Assembly (NCBI GenBank): GCA_036677425.1
Contig: JARFVT010000013.1
Location: forward strand, 434,001 to 498,000
Source: JARFVT01 sp036677425
Lineage (GTDB): Bacteria; Pseudomonadota; Alphaproteobacteria; UBA8366; Aestuariispiraceae
DNA: 64,000 bases
Direction: 5' to 3'
Within the stretch, counting starts at the first letter, position 1; each line of letters starts with the position of its first letter. Positions 8,396-17,554 of this stretch are shown here, one piece after another. The notes beneath the pieces are model-generated. The model searched no databases, was not told where the DNA came from, and was given only the letters and a program-made list of their open reading frames with translations. Made by a program: the position numbers and the translations under genes.

Positions 8396-8929
8396 TCATT
8401 TGCTGGCATGGTTTAATGCCTCCACCCAGCCAGTTTGCCATGCGTCATATTGATCAATATTATTATATGGATTGGCTTTGTGATTATCGCCATCACTATA
8501 TGCATCAAAGCCTTCATCATAATATTTGTTGTTTTTATGTTGAGCTGTTTTTGTTATAATATATGATATATATTTATCACCATAGTTTATAAATATTTCA
8601 TAACCATTTTCAATATTGCCTAATACAACCACTCCTTGTGGGCTTAGTTTAAAGCCGCTGTTATTGTCGATAATTATTAATTCTGCATCAAATAATATCT
8701 GGCAACAATTGTTAATATGTTTTTTCAATCTAAGGCGTTTTGGATTTAACCTTGATGATATGCCTATTTTTAAATCTCTTTTTAAGATATTACCCGTTAT
8801 ATATGCAATAAAACCTGATTGTTTTATAATATTTTTAGGTGAAATATTTTCTTGTGCAAATTTTAAAATAGCAAGAATAACCGCGCCATCATTGGTCGAG
8901 AGGTTATTGTTATTTGTTTTAATGACCAT
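8396..8929 (-). CDS. Unknown protein with C-terminal ribosome-modulation-factor-like domain
   Basis: No family is recognised for the first 130 of 177 residues, which look like a small, possibly helix-turn-helix or RNA-associated domain (for example KNIIKQSGFIAYITGNILKR). From about residue 136 the sequence resembles ribosome modulation factor: GFDAYSDG, then NPY, then W..GW.EAL, matching the RMF pattern of Gly-x2-Ala-x3-Gly, NPY/CPY and WxxGW at similar spacings. RMF dimerises ribosomes in stationary phase, but here it is a domain on a longer protein, so ribosome binding is inference. The gene stands alone between sppA (convergent) and tlyA. Confidence 0.6.
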   Translation of the reverse strand: MVIKTNNNNLSTNDGAVILAILKFAQENISPKNIIKQSGFIAYITGNILKRDLKIGISSRLNPKRLRLKKHINNCCQILFDAELIIIDNNSGFKLSPQGVVVLGNIENGYEIFINYGDKYISYIITKTAQHKNNKYYDEGFDAYSDGDNHKANPYNNIDQYDAWQTGWVEALNHASK

Positions 8930-9071
8930 TATATTTTCCTGTAATATCCTATTCTTTTTATAATGAAAATCTAATTTATAAATGAATAGTTATTTAGTAA
9001 ATATTAATATCACCAAAAACTTTATAAATTATTAACAAAAATTAATTCTTATTAATAAATAGCTAAAATAT

Positions 9072-9827
9072 CTATTTTATATGCCGTTTTGCGGTAATCA
9101 GGAACTCTATATTGCCACGCGCACCAGTAATTGGGCTTTTAATTATGCCTTCGACCTGCCATCCGTCAAGCGATGTTATCCAGTTTGATACTTCATCGCA
9201 TGTGCGTTTATGCAAATCAGGGTCGCGCACTATGCCGCCTTTGCCAACCACGCCTTGACCAACTTGAAATTGTGGTTTTATCAATTCTACTAGCCATGCT
9301 TCATCGGAGGCAAATTTTAACGGTGTTTCAAGTATTTTTTCCAAGCCAATGAAGCTTGCATCACAAGTAATTATATCAATTGGATCTTTAATATCATCAC
9401 TTGTTATATGTCGGGCATTTGTTCCTTCCATAACAATGACGCGGTCATCGCTACGTAATTTCCAATGTAATTGTCCACGCCCCACGTCAATAGCATATAT
9501 TTTTTTTGCACCATTTTGAAGTAATAAATCGCTAAACCCACCCGTCGATGACCCCACATCCATTGCGGTTAAGCCTTTAACATCAATATTGAAATGCTTT
9601 ATTGCCGCATCAAGTTTCAACCCACCACGGCTTACCCATGGGTGGGCTTGACCGCGTATTTCAAGCGGTTTATCGCTGGCAATTTTATCACCTGCTTTGT
9701 TAATTCGTTGTTCGCCGCTAAATGCTTTGCCCGCCATAATTAGGGCTTGAGCTTTTGTGCGATTCTCTACTAATCCGCGATCTACCAATAATTGATCAAC
9801 ACGTATTTTTTTAATTTTATCAGCCAT
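9072..9827 (-). CDS. tlyA: TlyA-family rRNA 2'-O-methyltransferase (S4 + FtsJ fold)
   Basis: An N-terminal S4 RNA-binding domain (residues 7-60, RVDQLLVDRGLVENRTKAQA) precedes a Rossmann methyltransferase with the SAM motif AMDVGSSTGGFSDLLLQNGA. The catalytic-type residues LVELIKPQFQVG follow. The length of 251 residues is standard. TlyA enzymes methylate cytidine 2'-OH groups of 16S and/or 23S rRNA; older annotations call them hemolysin A. It is 15 bp downstream of the MATE gene on the same strand and near dxs-ispA-xseB, a common alphaproteobacterial neighbourhood. Confidence 0.94.
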   Translation of the reverse strand: MADKIKKIRVDQLLVDRGLVENRTKAQALIMAGKAFSGEQRINKAGDKIASDKPLEIRGQAHPWVSRGGLKLDAAIKHFNIDVKGLTAMDVGSSTGGFSDLLLQNGAKKIYAIDVGRGQLHWKLRSDDRVIVMEGTNARHITSDDIKDPIDIITCDASFIGLEKILETPLKFASDEAWLVELIKPQFQVGQGVVGKGGIVRDPDLHKRTCDEVSNWITSLDGWQVEGIIKSPITGARGNIEFLITAKRHIK

Positions 9828-9842
9828 AAATTCATTTAACCT

Positions 9843-11240
9843 TTAACCAATTTGGCGTTTATGGGCATTTTTTGATACAATATAATATCTTAATATATAT
9901 AATATTGCCGTTGAGATCGACGCAAAATAATATCCAGTCCAAATGCCATATGCGCCATAATCAAATGTGAAAGCAAAAAGATAGGCCGTCGTTATGCCGA
10001 TCAACCAAAAACCCGCAAAATTTAATATCATTGGTATTTTAGTATCGGATAAGCCATGCAGGGATTGTACCAAGACAACCTGCGTACCATCGGTTATTTG
10101 TACGAATGCGGCAAAGGCAATTAACCCTGCGGCAAGGGTTAAGGTATCGCGATTTTCGGCTATATCGCCATCAAGAAATATGCGTGTTGCCGCCTCAGGA
10201 AATATGAATAGTAATATGGCTATGGTCGCGGTAATCATCCATGTTAGATGGGTTGCTGCCCAACCCGCAATCCTAACCGCGTCAAAATCATTTCGGCCAA
10301 AGGCATGACCTACCCTTGCGCTTGCTGCCGTGGCGATACCAAGTGATATCATATAGGCGATGATGACTAAATTTGCCACCATTGCATGGGCTGCCATTGC
10401 GGTTGTGCTTATATATCCCATCATTAAAATACAAAATAGAAAAAAACCTTCTTCCATTAATAAGCCAATGGCAACGGGCGTTCCAAGGGTGAAAATGCGG
10501 CGAAATATTGGCCAATCGCTGCGCCATATATTGCCAAATATATTATATTTTTTATATGGTCGCATGAAACAAGCTATCATGGCGATTCGCAAAAATTCCA
10601 ATAATGTTACGATGGCACTTGCCAAGCCTGCGCCAAATATTTCTAAACGTGGAAAACCAAAATTACCATATATTAAAATATAATTTAGTGTGATATTGGT
10701 TAAAAATGCCAATGTTGTGATTAACATGATTGGTTTTGCTGCACAAAGTGCGATCATAAAGCTTCGCACAGCAACGAAAATAATCCCCGGCATTAATCCC
10801 CACATATTGGCACGCATATATATGCCAAGCAATTTGGTTATTTCTTCGGGCTGATTAATTGAATTTAATATGGGTTCAATATACCAAAGAATAATCAAAC
10901 CTGGTATTGATAGTAAAATCCCTGCCCAAATTCCTTGGCGGGTTACACGTCTTATCATGCGCGGCTTTCTTGCCCCTAAATATTGCGAGACAAGCGGTGT
11001 TATCGAAATAACGATACCCAAATTAACTAAAAATATAACAAAATATATAGTCGCACCAAGTGATGCTGCGGCGAGTTCTATTGATCCCAAGCGCCCAACC
11101 ATTATGCTATCGGTTATTCCCATCGCCATATGGCCTAAAAAAGATAGGCTTAATGGCCATGCCTGTATTGATAAGGCGGTTATTTCTTTTACCCACCTTG
11201 TTTTATAATTTTTACAAGCGATAATATTAAATGATTGCAA
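9843..11240 (-). CDS. MATE-family multidrug/sodium efflux transporter
   Basis: The 465-residue polytopic protein has about twelve hydrophobic segments in two homologous halves, the MATE layout. The first half has MAMGITDSIMVGRLG and LVSQYLGARKPR, typical of the NorM branch. The second half contains SARVGHAFGRND. NorM proteins expel cationic drugs using sodium or protons, but the substrate here is unknown. The first 15 residues are weakly conserved, so a start closer to WVKEITALSIQAWP is possible. It precedes tlyA by 15 bp. An 80-bp AT-rich gap lies between it and the DUF454 gene. Confidence 0.92.
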   Translation of the reverse strand: MQSFNIIACKNYKTRWVKEITALSIQAWPLSLSFLGHMAMGITDSIMVGRLGSIELAAASLGATIYFVIFLVNLGIVISITPLVSQYLGARKPRMIRRVTRQGIWAGILLSIPGLIILWYIEPILNSINQPEEITKLLGIYMRANMWGLMPGIIFVAVRSFMIALCAAKPIMLITTLAFLTNITLNYILIYGNFGFPRLEIFGAGLASAIVTLLEFLRIAMIACFMRPYKKYNIFGNIWRSDWPIFRRIFTLGTPVAIGLLMEEGFFLFCILMMGYISTTAMAAHAMVANLVIIAYMISLGIATAASARVGHAFGRNDFDAVRIAGWAATHLTWMITATIAILLFIFPEAATRIFLDGDIAENRDTLTLAAGLIAFAAFVQITDGTQVVLVQSLHGLSDTKIPMILNFAGFWLIGITTAYLFAFTFDYGAYGIWTGYYFASISTAILYILRYYIVSKNAHKRQIG

Positions 11241-11320
11241 TATAAATACCTTAAAAATGGGGTAATTAAATTAAAATACTATATTACCAATTGCTAAACA
11301 GGAAGCAATTTTATTATGGT

Positions 11321-11701
11321 TTAGTCTGGTCTTTTATTTGGGGTTGAGCAAATATAAAAGCCAATAAAAAACATAGTTACCGCCGTGGTTAATAATAACC
11401 AATGGGGAATATTTTCAACGAATGTAATTATTATAATGCTCGATAACATTGCAACACAGGCCCATATTTTACCCCAAATTGGTATGATATTATAGTTATC
11501 CCAATCCCGTAACATTGGGCCATATATTTTATGATAATATAGCCAATCATGAATTTTTTTTGAACTTTTTGAAAATGCCCATAATGCAACAATTAAAAAT
11601 TGCACGGTCGGCATAATAGGCAATAATGCGCCAATGATACCAAGTCCTATGGCGATAAAGCCAAGCAGTAAATATAATAATCGAACAGTGGTTATTTTCA
11701 T
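11321..11701 (-). CDS. YbaN/DUF454-family inner-membrane protein
   Basis: The 126-residue protein has three or four hydrophobic segments. It shows the family hallmarks of YbaN (DUF454): LGIIGALLPIMPTVQFLIVALWAFSKSS near the N-terminus, followed by LYYHKIYGPMLRDW. Family function is unknown. The length matches. It lies downstream of dxs on the same strand and is preceded by a 20-bp tandem duplication. Confidence 0.88.
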   Translation of the reverse strand: MKITTVRLLYLLLGFIAIGLGIIGALLPIMPTVQFLIVALWAFSKSSKKIHDWLYYHKIYGPMLRDWDNYNIIPIWGKIWACVAMLSSIIIITFVENIPHWLLLTTAVTMFFIGFYICSTPNKRPD

Positions 11702-11716
11702 ATCATTATTTCATAT

Positions 11717-11756
11717 ATAAATTAGGCATGAATATTATAAATTAGGCATGAATATT
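11717..11756. repeat. 20-bp tandem duplication at the dxs stop codon
   Basis: ATAAATTAGGCATGAATATT occurs twice back to back, at 11717-11736 and 11737-11756. The second copy contains the last codons and stop of dxs on the minus strand; the first is an extra copy just outside the gene. The coding frame is unaffected. Confidence 0.95.
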
Positions 11757-13679
11757 TGATGGTTTAATATCACCACTTTTATTGCGACTATCATCAACAT
11801 CTAAGGCTGCTAATGCCACATCAATTATTGCTGCACTATCAAGTTTTGCCTGCTTATATTGTTGTTCGGGTTTATCTTGCTCATAAAATTCATCTGGCTT
11901 ATGCATGGCGCGGTTTTTTAATGATTCTGTTAGGTCATTTTCCAGTATATAATTAGCAACAATAGCGGAAAACCCACCGCTTGATCCTTCTTCGATAGTT
12001 ATTAAAATATCATGGTTTTTTGCTAATTCTTCGACCAATTGACAATCAAGCGGTTTGGCGAATCTGGCATCGGCTACGGTTGTGCTATATCCTTTTGCAG
12101 TTAATGTTTTCGCGGCTTTTAGGCTATGTTCTAGCCTTGTGCCGAAGCTAAGAATAGCGATAGTTTTGCCGCGTTGTAAAACCCTGCCTTTGCCGATTTC
12201 AAGAATTGTTGGAATTTCAGGAATTTCAACGCCAAGCGCTTCACCACGAGGATAGCGATAGGCACAAGGGCGATCATTAATTTGATTGGCGGTGGCGATC
12301 ATATTTGCCAATTCGGCATCATCTGATGCGGCCATAATAACCATATTTGGCAAGCATGAAAGATAGGCAATATCAAATGAACCGCAATGGGTTGCACCAT
12401 CAGCACCGACATATCCCGCCCGATCGATGGCAAAGCGCACTGGCAAAGATTGCACCGCCACATCATGAATTATTTGATCATATGCGCGTTGCAAAAATGT
12501 TGAATAAATTGCCACATGCGGCTTGAAACCCTCACATGCCATTCCTGCGGCAAATGTAACTGCATGTTGTTCGGCAATGCCCACATCGAATGTTCGATCG
12601 GGGAAGTTTTTTTGAAAAATATCAATACCAGTTCCAGAGGGCATTGCGGCAGTAATCGCAATTATCTTATCGTCTTTTTCGGCTAATTTACTTAATGTTT
12701 GACCAAATATACTGGTATAACTAGGGGCTTTTGCCACAGTTTTTACTTGCGTTCCTGTAACTACATCAAATTTTGATACGCCGTGATATTTATCTGCTGC
12801 CATTTCAGCTGGTTTATAGCCATTGCCTTTTTTTGTAACCACATGCACCAACACAGGGCCGTCGCGTTTAGAATCGCGGGCATTTTTTAAAATTGGCAAA
12901 AGATGATCAAGATTATGACCATCAATCGGGCCGATATAATAAAATCCTAATTCTTCAAATAATGTGCCTCCCGTTACCATGCCACGGGCAAATTCCTCGG
13001 CTCTTGCAGCAACTTTTTCCATTGGTTCAGGAAGTTTATTAATAATTTTTTTAGCGGCTTCACGTAAGGAAAGATATGAATTAGACGATAATAATTTTGA
13101 TAAATACGCGCTCATCGCGCCAACGGGAGGGGCAATTGACATATCATTATCATTTAAAATTACCACCATTTTGGCTTTGCTGGCACCGGCATTATTCATC
13201 GCCTCATAGGCCATGCCTGCGCTCATCGCGCCATCGCCAATAACGGCAATGGATATGTTATTCTTATTTGATAATCTGTTGGCAACCGCCATGCCCAATC
13301 CCGCGGAAATAGATGTGGAGCTATGCCCCGCGCCAAATGGGTCATATTGGCTTTCTGCTCGGTTGGTAAAGCCTGCAAGCCCGCCTTTTTGGCGAATAGT
13401 ACGAATTCTATCGCGTCTGCCGGTGATAATTTTATGGGGATAACATTGATGACCAACGTCCCATATTAATTTATCATCAGGGGTATTGAAAATATAGTGA
13501 ATGGCAATAGTTAATTCAACGACACCAAGCCCAGCACCCAAATGCCCGCCAGTTGTCGATACCGCATCGATCATTTCTGTACGTAATTCATCGGCAAGTT
13601 GATCTAATTTTTCCTCAGGCAATTTACGCAAATCAGCTGGAAAATTTATTTGATCTAATAATGGGGTTGATATTGGCAA
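11742..13679 (-). CDS. dxs: 1-deoxy-D-xylulose-5-phosphate synthase
   Basis: The 645-residue enzyme condenses pyruvate and glyceraldehyde 3-phosphate to DXP, the first step of the MEP isoprenoid pathway. It shows GHQCYPHKIITGR near residue 80, the thiamine-diphosphate motif GDGAMSAGMAYEAMNNAG, the FDVGIAEQHAVTFAAGMACEG block with the catalytic glutamate, and FAIDRAGYVGADGATHCG. The length is typical plus a hydrophilic C-terminal tail of about 40 residues. It lies between ispA and the DUF454 gene and is probably co-transcribed with ispA and xseB. Confidence 0.97.
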   Translation of the reverse strand: MPISTPLLDQINFPADLRKLPEEKLDQLADELRTEMIDAVSTTGGHLGAGLGVVELTIAIHYIFNTPDDKLIWDVGHQCYPHKIITGRRDRIRTIRQKGGLAGFTNRAESQYDPFGAGHSSTSISAGLGMAVANRLSNKNNISIAVIGDGAMSAGMAYEAMNNAGASKAKMVVILNDNDMSIAPPVGAMSAYLSKLLSSNSYLSLREAAKKIINKLPEPMEKVAARAEEFARGMVTGGTLFEELGFYYIGPIDGHNLDHLLPILKNARDSKRDGPVLVHVVTKKGNGYKPAEMAADKYHGVSKFDVVTGTQVKTVAKAPSYTSIFGQTLSKLAEKDDKIIAITAAMPSGTGIDIFQKNFPDRTFDVGIAEQHAVTFAAGMACEGFKPHVAIYSTFLQRAYDQIIHDVAVQSLPVRFAIDRAGYVGADGATHCGSFDIAYLSCLPNMVIMAASDDAELANMIATANQINDRPCAYRYPRGEALGVEIPEIPTILEIGKGRVLQRGKTIAILSFGTRLEHSLKAAKTLTAKGYSTTVADARFAKPLDCQLVEELAKNHDILITIEEGSSGGFSAIVANYILENDLTESLKNRAMHKPDEFYEQDKPEQQYKQAKLDSAAIIDVALAALDVDDSRNKSGDIKPSNIHA

Positions 13680-13719
13680 ATTATAATGCTCCTGCGGGGA
13701 TTTATTTTATTTTTCAACT

Positions 13720-14640
13720 TTAATTTTTACGTTTCATCACAAAATTACAGACCTGACAAAGAATGTCGGCTTTTTCACCGAAAATAGCAAGATCATCTAT
13801 GGCTTTTCCACATAGGGCATTTGCTTTGTCTTTTGCCCCGTCTATACCTAATATGGATACGAATGTGGCTTTATCATGACCGCCATCTTTACCAACGGCT
13901 TTGCCCATTTCTTTTGCCGAACCTTCAATATCTAAAATATCATCTGTTATTTGAAAAACAAGGCCTAGGTTATGGCTATAGTTAATTAACGCATCCATAT
14001 GATGTTGCGGCGTATTTGCTATAATTGCGGGTGCTATACAGGCAAAATTAATTAAACATCCGGTTTTAAGCTGTTGTAACCTGCTAATCGTGGTAATATC
14101 AAAATTACCATTGGCGTTAAGGTCGATCATCTGCCCGCCAACCATGCCACGGCTTCCCGATGCCTTTGCCAATTGCTTAACAAGCCGTAATCTTATTTCT
14201 GGATCTTTATGAATATCAATATCGGTAAGTATATCAATGGCAAGGGTCAAAAATGCAACGCCGCCTAAAATTGCCGTTGCCTCGTCAAATTGAATATGCA
14301 AAGTTGGTTTGCCACGGCGCAATTCATCATCATCCATGGCTGGTAAATCATCATGAACTAATGAATAACAATGCACTAATTCGATGGCACAAGCAGTCTT
14401 TAATGCGGCCTGATGGGGAATTTTAAATAGCTTTGCAACCTGCATTGTTAAAAAAGGCCTAAGGCGTTTACCGCCGCCAAGGCTTGCATAACGCATTGCA
14501 TCAATTAATGTTGCTTCGGCTTTTATGGTTGCGTTTAACTTATCATCATCTAAATTTATTGGCTCGATATATAATAATGCTGCCAATGCGGTTTCTAATA
14601 TATCGGAGTTTTTTTGCATTGCCAGTTTTAATTCATTCAT
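13720..14640 (-). CDS. ispA: Polyprenyl (farnesyl/geranyl) diphosphate synthase
   Basis: The 306-residue trans-prenyltransferase carries both aspartate-rich motifs: HDDLPAMDDDELRRGKPT (first DDxxxxD region) and QITDDILDIEG (second DDxxD). GGGKRLRPFL is the usual N-terminal substrate site. Two residues between the first aspartates, as in bacterial FPP synthases (DDLPAMD), support farnesyl diphosphate as product, though chain length is inferred. It sits between xseB and dxs, the standard xseB-ispA-dxs order. Confidence 0.95.
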   Translation of the reverse strand: MNELKLAMQKNSDILETALAALLYIEPINLDDDKLNATIKAEATLIDAMRYASLGGGKRLRPFLTMQVAKLFKIPHQAALKTACAIELVHCYSLVHDDLPAMDDDELRRGKPTLHIQFDEATAILGGVAFLTLAIDILTDIDIHKDPEIRLRLVKQLAKASGSRGMVGGQMIDLNANGNFDITTISRLQQLKTGCLINFACIAPAIIANTPQHHMDALINYSHNLGLVFQITDDILDIEGSAKEMGKAVGKDGGHDKATFVSILGIDGAKDKANALCGKAIDDLAIFGEKADILCQVCNFVMKRKN

Positions 14641-14672
14641 TATATTAAATGCCCTAAATGCGAAATATATTG

Positions 14673-14921
14673 TTATTGGTCTGATATATTGTTGCTTGTG
14701 ATGTTACCATCATTGGCAATATTTATTTTTTCAACACGCATTTTTGCATCGCTTAACAATGATTGACAATGGGATTTTAATGCAGCACCGCGTTCATATG
14801 ATATGATTGAGGCATCGAGTGATATATCGCCATTTTCAAGGGCGCGTGTTATTTCTTCCAATTCGCCCATGGCATCTTCAAAAGATAATTTTGTAATTTT
14901 TACAGGCTTATTGATCGTCAT
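14673..14921 (-). CDS. xseB: Exodeoxyribonuclease VII small subunit
   Basis: The 82-residue protein matches XseB: LSFEDAMGELEEITRALENGDISLDASIISYERG, a helical hairpin that binds the XseA large subunit in the nuclease degrading single-stranded DNA to oligonucleotides. The length and position before ispA are typical. The C-terminal 20 residues are Asn/Asp-rich and unconserved. It is the first gene of the minus-strand isoprenoid cluster and is divergent from the HDAC-like gene. Confidence 0.93.
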   Translation of the reverse strand: MTINKPVKITKLSFEDAMGELEEITRALENGDISLDASIISYERGAALKSHCQSLLSDAKMRVEKINIANDGNITSNNISDQ

Positions 14922-15044
14922 GTGATTATCCTTTATTATTATCGTGATATTAATTGCTATGATATATTAGGCAAGTAAAGCTTTTAGTTTTTAAACAGTA
15001 AAATCTATATTTTAAATTAAAATTAACGATACAGGTAATATATC

Positions 15045-15986
15045 ATGACTACAATTTTATATAGCCATCCAATATATATGCAACATGATATGGGTGAAGG
15101 GCACCCAGAATGCCCCGAAAGATTGGCGGCAATTATGGCGGCGTTGTCGAGGCCAGAATTTGATCAATTAATAAGAAAAGATGCACCAAAGGCCGATATT
15201 GATGTTATCACAATGATGCATGATGAAGATTATGTAAAATCAATATTGGATGCTGTGCCAAGTAAAAATGCAGGCTATGTAAATATTGATAGTGATGTGG
15301 TTATTAATTTTGCTTCGGGCGAGGCTGCGCTAAGGGCTGTTGGTGCGGTTGTTGACGCTGTTGACGATATTCTTACGGGAAAGGCGGATAATGCATTTTG
15401 CGCTGTACGTCCGCCTGGTCATCATGCGGAAAATTCACAAGCAATGGGTTTTTGTTTATTTAATAATGTGGCAATTGCCGCCGCATATGCGCGAAATAAA
15501 TATGGCATTAATAATGTGGCGGTAATTGATTTTGATGTGCATCACGGTAATGGCACAGCGGCGATGTTTGAAAATAATCCACATTTATTTTATGCATCAT
15601 CCCATAAAATGCCATTATATCCAGGGACAGGACGCGTTTCTGAAACTGGTATTAATAATAATATTGTTAATATTCCGCTTTTATCTAATTCTGGCTCAAA
15701 GGAGTTTCGCACAAGGGTAAGTAATATATTATTACCAAAATTAGTAAAATTTAATCCAGATTTAATATTAATTTCTGCAGGATTTGACGCGCATGTGGAT
15801 GATCCATTAGGGGGCATAAATCTTGATGCAGATGATTATATATGGATAACAAAAAAAATAATGGATGTTGCCGCTAAATATTGTGGTTGTAAAATAATAT
15901 CATCGCTTGAAGGTGGGTATGATTTGGACGCTTTGGCAAGATCAACTGCTGCCCATGTTAATATATTATTAAATTATAAATCTTAA
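15045..15986 (+). CDS. Histone-deacetylase-family amidohydrolase
   Basis: The 313-residue protein has the HDAC/acetylpolyamine amidohydrolase signatures: RPPGHHAE with the tandem catalytic histidines, GFCLFNNVAIAA, the zinc-binding DFDVHHGNGT, GFDAHVDDPLGG and EGGYD near the end. In bacteria these enzymes deacetylate polyamines or other small amides, or occasionally proteins; the substrate here is not known. The gene faces xseB, a position I recognise from other Alphaproteobacteria. No defects are visible. Confidence 0.93.
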   Translation: MTTILYSHPIYMQHDMGEGHPECPERLAAIMAALSRPEFDQLIRKDAPKADIDVITMMHDEDYVKSILDAVPSKNAGYVNIDSDVVINFASGEAALRAVGAVVDAVDDILTGKADNAFCAVRPPGHHAENSQAMGFCLFNNVAIAAAYARNKYGINNVAVIDFDVHHGNGTAAMFENNPHLFYASSHKMPLYPGTGRVSETGINNNIVNIPLLSNSGSKEFRTRVSNILLPKLVKFNPDLILISAGFDAHVDDPLGGINLDADDYIWITKKIMDVAAKYCGCKIISSLEGGYDLDALARSTAAHVNILLNYKS

Positions 15987-16460
15987 TTCCAATATCTATC
16001 TTAAGTTGATGTTTTGTTTGTTTTATAATTATTAATTATAATATATTTAATAATATAGTTAATAAGATATATTTTAAATAAGACACTTAAATAACTAATA
16101 TAATATTTCTTAAATATATAATGTAATATTTATTACTCGCAGTCATTAATAAAATTAATATTTAATAATCAAATTATACTAAAATATTATAAATCAATAT
16201 AATATTTATTATGCCTTATATAACTTCAATTTTTAGATATTATAATATCTTTATAAAATATATTTTGTTAGCATCATGTTAATATCTTTATATTAACATC
16301 ATATTACTTTCACCTTTAATTGAAATCAGTAAGTTTAATACGGTGATACCCTTAAATTGCTATTGAAATAATTATTTTTCTATGTATTTATAATTAATGT
16401 TAGTATATAGAATGCATCGTAAAGTTTTATTAGCAAAATTATTTATGATTTGGATTTATA
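15987..16460. other. 474-bp very AT-rich intergenic stretch
   Basis: This gap between the HDAC-like gene and the ArsR-type regulator consists almost wholly of A/T with repeated TAATAT- and ATATTA-like words. I found no ORF with a ribosome site, no tRNA, and no GC-rich hairpin followed by T. It may hold the regulator's promoter. Confidence 0.5.
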
Positions 16461-16754
16461 ATGAAACCAGAAGAACTTGGTAATAATGCAGTAGAAGCCA
16501 GTCAATTGCTTAAATCAATGAGCAATGAAAAACGGCTTTTGATTTTGTGCCATTTAGTTGAAAATGAAATGTCTGTTGGGGCATTGGAAAAAATAGTTGA
16601 TTTAAGTCAATCGGCTTTGTCTCAACATTTAGCACGATTACGTCATGCGGGCTTTGTTAAAACAAGGCGGGATGCGCAAACAATCTATTATTCATTAGAA
16701 AGTGAAGAGGTAAAGAAAATCATGAGCGTTTTGCATAATATATATTGTGCTTAA
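16461..16754 (+). CDS. ArsR-family thiol/persulfide-responsive regulator (BigR/YgaV-like)
   Basis: The 97-residue winged-helix protein has the recognition segment SQSALSQHLARLRHAGFVKTRRDAQTIYY. Two cysteines, Cys30 (LILCHLV) and Cys96 (IYCA), are 66 residues apart. That equals the spacing of Cys42 and Cys108, the pair that forms the sulfur-sensing disulfide in BigR. A persulfide or oxidation sensor is therefore more likely than a metal sensor, since no ELCVCDL-type metal motif is present. Its 3' neighbour on the opposite strand is a periplasmic rhodanese, and BigR relatives usually control rhodanese/sulfur-dioxygenase genes. Regulation of that neighbour is inferred. Confidence 0.85.
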   Translation: MKPEELGNNAVEASQLLKSMSNEKRLLILCHLVENEMSVGALEKIVDLSQSALSQHLARLRHAGFVKTRRDAQTIYYSLESEEVKKIMSVLHNIYCA

Positions 16755-16801
16755 TTATATTTAAATTATGTTATATTAAATAGGGTTTAGTCTGAGTTTA
16801 G

Positions 16802-17281
16802 TTAGTTTTTTTTGGGTAATATAGTAATTGGAAGTTTTTTTGCAATCCACCCTATTTTGCTTCCTCGACCAGACATTCCTCCTTCGATATTCGTAATATT
16901 TGTGAAGCCATTTGCGGTAAGAAATTTTTGCGCCCAGCTTGATCTGTTGCCACTAGCGCAGATTACGGCTATTGGCTCGTTTAAGTTTCCTTTTACCGAT
17001 GTTTTTATGGAATCTAGAAATGCCAATGGGCCTTTTGGATGATGCATAGTTATTAACCTTGCATCTGTGGCAACGCCAGTATTATGCCATTCTTCGATAG
17101 TTCTTATATCGAATATTGTTAATTTACCTTTTTGTTGCTTTTCATAAGCCATCGGCGCGGAAATATTTTGTTCTATATTTTCGCCATATACATTGTTTGC
17201 TAGTGTCGTAATAAAAAAGACAATAATTAAATTTAAAAAAAATAATATATTATACTTTATTTTGTGGTATTTGATTACCAT
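16802..17281 (-). CDS. Exported rhodanese-domain protein
   Basis: The 159-residue protein has an N-terminal hydrophobic signal or anchor (about residues 12-31) followed by one rhodanese domain. Its active loop is CASGNRSSWAQKFL, with the persulfide-carrying cysteine in the first position. LTANGFTNITNIEGGMSG is a standard rhodanese end. A periplasmic sulfur-transfer role is likely. It converges with the BigR-like regulator (47 bp between ends), supporting a shared sulfide-stress theme. The sulfur acceptor is unknown. Confidence 0.87.
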   Translation of the reverse strand: MVIKYHKIKYNILFFLNLIIVFFITTLANNVYGENIEQNISAPMAYEKQQKGKLTIFDIRTIEEWHNTGVATDARLITMHHPKGPLAFLDSIKTSVKGNLNEPIAVICASGNRSSWAQKFLTANGFTNITNIEGGMSGRGSKIGWIAKKLPITILPKKN

Positions 17282-17554
17282 TTGCTTTATATCTCACACA
17301 GAAATTAATATAATTAACATTTTAGTATTTTTTATAGCTTGTTCAAAATATAACAATACGCATGAACTTTAGCAAAGAATTATAAAAAATTTTACTATAA
17401 TATAATCTTTTTTATGCAATTATATTCATTATAATATGGTCTAACAATGATAATTTTGATATATTATTATTTGTTGCTTGTGCTTATTATATTTTGGGTG
17501 GAAGCGAGGCCTGTGCAATTTCTAGTTTTCTTTGAGATTGGAGTGTAGTTATTT

